This document shows, piece after piece, positions 61,137-64,000 of a stretch of DNA of 64,000 nucleotides. The notes under the pieces were generated by a model. The model worked only from the letters and a program-made list of their open reading frames with translations, had not been told where the DNA came from and did no database searches. Source of the stretch: Lysobacterales bacterium (GTDB lineage: Bacteria; Pseudomonadota; Gammaproteobacteria; Xanthomonadales; Rhodanobacteraceae). The first letter of the stretch is position 1. Each line of letters starts with the position of its first letter. The stretch spans positions 558,001 to 622,000 of the forward strand of contig JADJHN010000002.1 of the NCBI GenBank assembly GCA_016707485.1, read 5' to 3'. The position numbers were made by a program, and so were the translations under genes.

Positions 61137-61823
61137 TCAGGGCGTGTCGGTGTAGCGTCCGACCGCCGCCGACATGGCTTCAGCGATCAGGCGCAGGAAC
61201 ACGGTGCCCATGCCGGGATGGAAGCGATTGGCATCGAGGCTGCCGATCGCCAGCATGCCGACCTCGCCGATGGCGAGCAGCACCGCCGATTGCACTTCGC
61301 TGGCGCGCTTGCCGAACAAGGCATCGAGCTTGTCCTGCTGCAGGCGACCGCAGAGCGGTTCGCCACGCTTGAGGAATTCGGCAAATGCCGGCATCGATTC
61401 ACGCCCATCCGCCTCGACCAGCAGCCATTCCGCCGCCGGCAGATCCGGTTCGCTGCGAAACAGCACGACGCGCACCAGGTCGGTGTGGAAATCCTCGGTC
61501 AGGCTGGCGACGACACGGGTCACCGTGTCGGCCAGACCGGTGGCGCGCATCAGGGCCAGGGTCAGCGTATGCACGCGCACCATCAGCGTTTCGTTTTCGT
61601 GGGCGATTTCAATGAGGTCATGCAGGCGGCGCGAGAACTCGTTGTTCTTGTCGCGCAGCACCTCAAGCTGGTAACTGGCCAGCGAGGCCGCCGGACCCTG
61701 TTCGCGCGGCAGGCGCAGGAGCATGGCGATGTCCGGAAACTCCCTGAGGAAATCCGAATGCCGACGCAGGTAGCTGGCCACCTCCATTGCGCTGAGGCCG
61801 TCCCTCACACTCAGATCACTCAT
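61137..61823 (-). CDS. DUF484 family protein
   Basis: GAF-like cytosolic protein of 228 residues: SAMEVASYLRRHSDFLREFPDIAMLLRLP at the N-terminus, a coiled segment and a GAF-type domain (about 85-225). It is commonly encoded between dapF and xerC and has no established biochemical role. Its ATG at 61823 overlaps the end of dapF by eight bases. Confidence 0.93.
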   Translation of the reverse strand: MSDLSVRDGLSAMEVASYLRRHSDFLREFPDIAMLLRLPREQGPAASLASYQLEVLRDKNNEFSRRLHDLIEIAHENETLMVRVHTLTLALMRATGLADTVTRVVASLTEDFHTDLVRVVLFRSEPDLPAAEWLLVEADGRESMPAFAEFLKRGEPLCGRLQQDKLDALFGKRASEVQSAVLLAIGEVGMLAIGSLDANRFHPGMGTVFLRLIAEAMSAAVGRYTDTP

Positions 61824-62646
61824 GCCATACCCCTTCAAATACGAAAGTTGCGGGACCGGTCATCCACAAGGGATGACCCGGACCCTGCCATTGGATCAAC
61901 AATGCACCTCCGGGCAGGCGGATTTCCACCTCGTCATCGACCTGGCCGCGCCGATGCATGACGGCCATTGCCGCGCAGCCACCGCTGCCACAGCCCAGGG
62001 TTTCGCCAACGCCGCGCTCCCACACGCGCAGGGCGACTGCCGAACGCGAAAGGATCTGCGCGAAACCGACGTTGCAACCTTGCGCAAATTCCCTGGCCTG
62101 CTCAACCTGCGGGCCGAGCATGTCGACTTCGGCACGTTCGACGTCGCCGACTTCGATCAGCGCATGCGGATTACCCATCGACACCGCGCCCACCTCGATC
62201 GTGCAACCCGCCACCCCGATGCGATAGCGATCGCGCTCCGCCGTTGCCGCAAACGGCACGTCGGCCGGGGCGAAGCGCGGCTCACCCATGTCCACGCGCA
62301 CGCGTGCATCGGCGAGCACTTCCACGCGCACCGGCCCGGATGGACTCATCAAGCGCACCAGGCCAGGTTCGAGACTGCCATCGCGGGCCAGCCAGGCAGC
62401 CACGCAGCGCACGCCGTTGCCACACTGGCCCGAGGACGAACCATCGCGGTTCCAGATGCCATAGCGAAACACGCAATCGGCCGTTTCATCCCGCTCGATG
62501 GTCAGCAACTGGTCGAAGCCGACGCCAAGGTGTCGATCACCCATCTTGCGGATCTGCGCCGCATCCAGCGTGCACGCATGCTGGCGGCAATCAAGCACGA
62601 CAAAATCATTGCCTATGCCATGCATCTTGCTGAAGGCCAGGGCCAT
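61816..62646 (-). CDS. dapF: Diaminopimelate epimerase
   Basis: Converts LL- to meso-diaminopimelate for lysine and peptidoglycan synthesis, 276 residues. The two catalytic cysteines are in GQCGNGVRC and TLGCGSGGC, with the characteristic KMHGIGNDFVV start. A longer frame reaching 62760 is excluded because lptM occupies that stretch. It begins 13 bases after the lptM stop. Confidence 0.96.
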   Translation of the reverse strand: MALAFSKMHGIGNDFVVLDCRQHACTLDAAQIRKMGDRHLGVGFDQLLTIERDETADCVFRYGIWNRDGSSSGQCGNGVRCVAAWLARDGSLEPGLVRLMSPSGPVRVEVLADARVRVDMGEPRFAPADVPFAATAERDRYRIGVAGCTIEVGAVSMGNPHALIEVGDVERAEVDMLGPQVEQAREFAQGCNVGFAQILSRSAVALRVWERGVGETLGCGSGGCAAMAVMHRRGQVDDEVEIRLPGGALLIQWQGPGHPLWMTGPATFVFEGVWHE

Positions 62647-62659
62647 CGTCTGCGCGGCC

Positions 62660-62791
62660 TCAGCCTTGCGCGGCAACGGCCGGCTTGTCCGCGGGCGTTG
62701 CCGATGGCTTGAGCAGGTCGCCCTTGTTGCCGCAGGCGGCGAGCAGGAGCAGGGCGGCAAGGACAGCCAGCGATCGGGTCATGCGCAACAT
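62660..62791 (-). CDS. lptM: LptM-type small lipoprotein
   Basis: Encodes 43 residues: MLRMTRSLAVLAALLLLAAC, then GNKGDLLKPSATPADKPAV. The lipobox LAAC puts the lipidated cysteine at position 20, and CGNKGDLLKP matches the CGQKGPLYxP pattern of LptM (YifL), which assists maturation of the LptDE lipopolysaccharide translocon in enterobacteria. It is just upstream of dapF, the standard position. The gene is easy to miss because it is so short. Confidence 0.85.
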   Translation of the reverse strand: MLRMTRSLAVLAALLLLAACGNKGDLLKPSATPADKPAVAAQG

Positions 62792-62911
62792 GCGTGGATC
62801 TCGTCAATGCGGGAATGGCGACGAGTATAGCGCCGCCGGGCGCAGCATCCGCTGCACAATCCGCGCCGACGGTCGCTGCAGAATCCGCGGCGAACCGGGT
62901 ATGCTCGGGGC

Positions 62912-63589
62912 ATGCCGCTGACACCGATCCTGATCGCCCTCTACGTGTTCGCCGGATTCTGCGCGCTGTTTGCCTTGATCAGTGCAGCGGGCGCACGTCG
63001 GCGCTGGCGGGAGCGGCACCGCTTCTCGGCTTGCCACCGCAGCTTGTGGACGATGGTATTTCTTCTGCTTGCGCTGCTCGGCGCATTCTCGGCCTCGGCC
63101 CTGCTCGGCTACCGGCGACTGACCACGGAAACCCTGCTCGCCACCTTGCAGGTGCGCCAGCTTGGCCCGCAACGCTTCAATGTGCGCATCGACACTCCCG
63201 ACGGCGCGCACCGCGACGTGGCCATTGCCGGCGATCAATGGCAGCTCGATGCGCGCGTGGTCAAATGGGAAGCGCGCGCGGTCATGTTCGGCGCGCCGGC
63301 GCTGTACCGGCTTGATCGCATCAGTGGCCGCTATGCCGATGCCACCGCGGAAAGCGAGCGGGCGCGCAGCGTGGTCGCGCTCGATGAAGGCAATCCGTTC
63401 GACCTGCTCGATCTCAAACGCCGCTTTCCGCAATGGCTGCCGTGGATCGATGCCGACTATGGCAGTGCCGCGTTCCTGCCCCTGGTCGATGGTGGTGAAT
63501 ACAATGTCAGCCTGGCACCGGCCGGCGGCCTCGTCGCGCGCCCGGCCAATGCCTTGACCGAACGGAAGTTGCGCGAGGCGGGTTGGTAG
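62912..63589 (+). CDS. Xanthomonadales-type membrane protein, function unknown
   Basis: Protein of 225 residues with two N-terminal helices (about 5-27 and 45-66) and a soluble remainder (QVRQLGPQRFNVRIDTPDGAHRDVAIAGDQWQLDARVVKWEARAVMFGAPALYRLDRISGRY). Homologues in the order are often labelled cation/multidrug efflux pump, but it has none of the features of a pump. It is divergent from lptM. The role is unknown. Confidence 0.75.
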   Translation: MPLTPILIALYVFAGFCALFALISAAGARRRWRERHRFSACHRSLWTMVFLLLALLGAFSASALLGYRRLTTETLLATLQVRQLGPQRFNVRIDTPDGAHRDVAIAGDQWQLDARVVKWEARAVMFGAPALYRLDRISGRYADATAESERARSVVALDEGNPFDLLDLKRRFPQWLPWIDADYGSAAFLPLVDGGEYNVSLAPAGGLVARPANALTERKLREAGW

Positions 63590-63673
63590 GGGCGTGACCC
63601 GCGGGCCGATGCCCGGCTAAAATTCATCCCTCGCCGCGCATGCTGCGGCGATCAGGGACAGGGAGCGCGGTGC

Positions 63674-64000
63674 GTGGCGGGCAAAACCGGCAAGGCAGAC
63701 AAGTCTGGAATCTCGATCTGGCGCATCGTCAGCACGCTCTTTTTCCTGGTCATCCTGGTCTTCTGGTGCATCTACCACGCCAACTTCGTCACCGGCCGCT
63801 CGCTGCTGTTGGCCTTCCCGGGCTGGGATGTCTCCTACAAGAGTTGCTGGCCGAATCCGCTTGGCGGCACCTGGGTCAGTGATGTCACCCTGATCCCGCT
63901 GGAGGACGACGACGAGGAAGTCTTCCACTTCGAGCACCTCACGGTCGATGTGCCGATGATGCAGTACTACCGCAGCGGCTTCAGCCGCAAGAAGAGTGCC
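63674..64000 (+). CDS. Membrane-anchored protein, 3'-truncated by the window
   Basis: Starts with GTG at 63674 (AGGGAG eight bases upstream) and remains open to the window end, 109 codons so far. A basic N-terminus (MAGKTGKADKSG) is followed by one transmembrane helix (about 14-36, RIVSTLFFLVILVFWCIYHA), then a soluble acidic stretch (LIPLEDDDEEVFHFEHLTVD). It could be a bitopic protein related to AsmA- or DUF748-like families, but there is too little sequence to say. Confidence 0.65.
   Translation, partial: MAGKTGKADKSGISIWRIVSTLFFLVILVFWCIYHANFVTGRSLLLAFPGWDVSYKSCWPNPLGGTWVSDVTLIPLEDDDEEVFHFEHLTVDVPMMQYYRSGFSRKKSA

Overview
The window is a GC-rich stretch of bacterial chromosome, densely coded on both strands. 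Gene content and order point to a gammaproteobacterium of the Xanthomonadales/Lysobacterales. The pointers are the lptM-dapF-DUF484-xerC block, gpmI-envC-ctpA, a lipoyl-domain-bearing lpdA next to aceF, a YcgL protein, ubiE, a Ser/Thr kinase with TPRs paired with an ECF sigma factor, and many secreted peptidases. The genus cannot be named from this sequence alone. I saw no rRNA, tRNA, CRISPR array, prophage or insertion sequence.

Layout. 0-9 kb: an RluF-like pseudouridine synthase; an AraC regulator divergent from an AhpD-like protein and a redoxin; a small lipoprotein; an M28 metallopeptidase lipoprotein; a DUF4398 + OmpA-like pair; and a secreted delta-60-repeat protein. 9-16 kb: a membrane Ser/Thr kinase with TPRs followed by its probable ECF sigma factor, a PutP-type symporter, a small GIY-YIG nuclease embedded in a family of palindromic repeats, and a VNGSI-repeat secreted protein. 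16-26 kb: gpmI, envC, ctpA, two secreted proteins, aceF, lpdA and an orphan ParA. 26-44 kb: two Tricorn-like peptidases, an M1 peptidase, a LuxR solo with a perfect lux-box-like palindrome behind it, ubiE, a giant membrane ankyrin protein, ycgL, rpe, djlA and purC. 44-55 kb: a DUF962 protein, a VIT-family transporter, and a five-gene envelope operon on the minus strand (frameshifted Pla1/cef-type lipase, DUF1302, DUF1329, YCF48-like, RND). 55-64 kb: an SDR protein, a kinase-like protein without its phospho-acceptor histidine, a CaCA-like membrane protein without its signature acids, glutathione-dependent formaldehyde dehydrogenase, msrA-msrB, lptM-dapF-DUF484-xerC, and two Xanthomonadales-type membrane proteins, the last cut by the window end.

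Most of the window is housekeeping: cell-wall remodelling, pyruvate dehydrogenase, purine synthesis, quinone methylation, repair of oxidised methionine. The most unusual parts are (1) the GIY-YIG gene bracketed by two matching composite repeat units (orders - + + and - + +, two 44-base copies identical), which looks like a nuclease-linked REP-type dispersal system; (2) the lux-box-like palindrome followed by a compact structured region and a strong terminator downstream of the LuxR solo, a candidate quorum-controlled small RNA; and (3) several degenerate-enzyme paralogues whose fold is kept while the catalytic or binding residue is gone.
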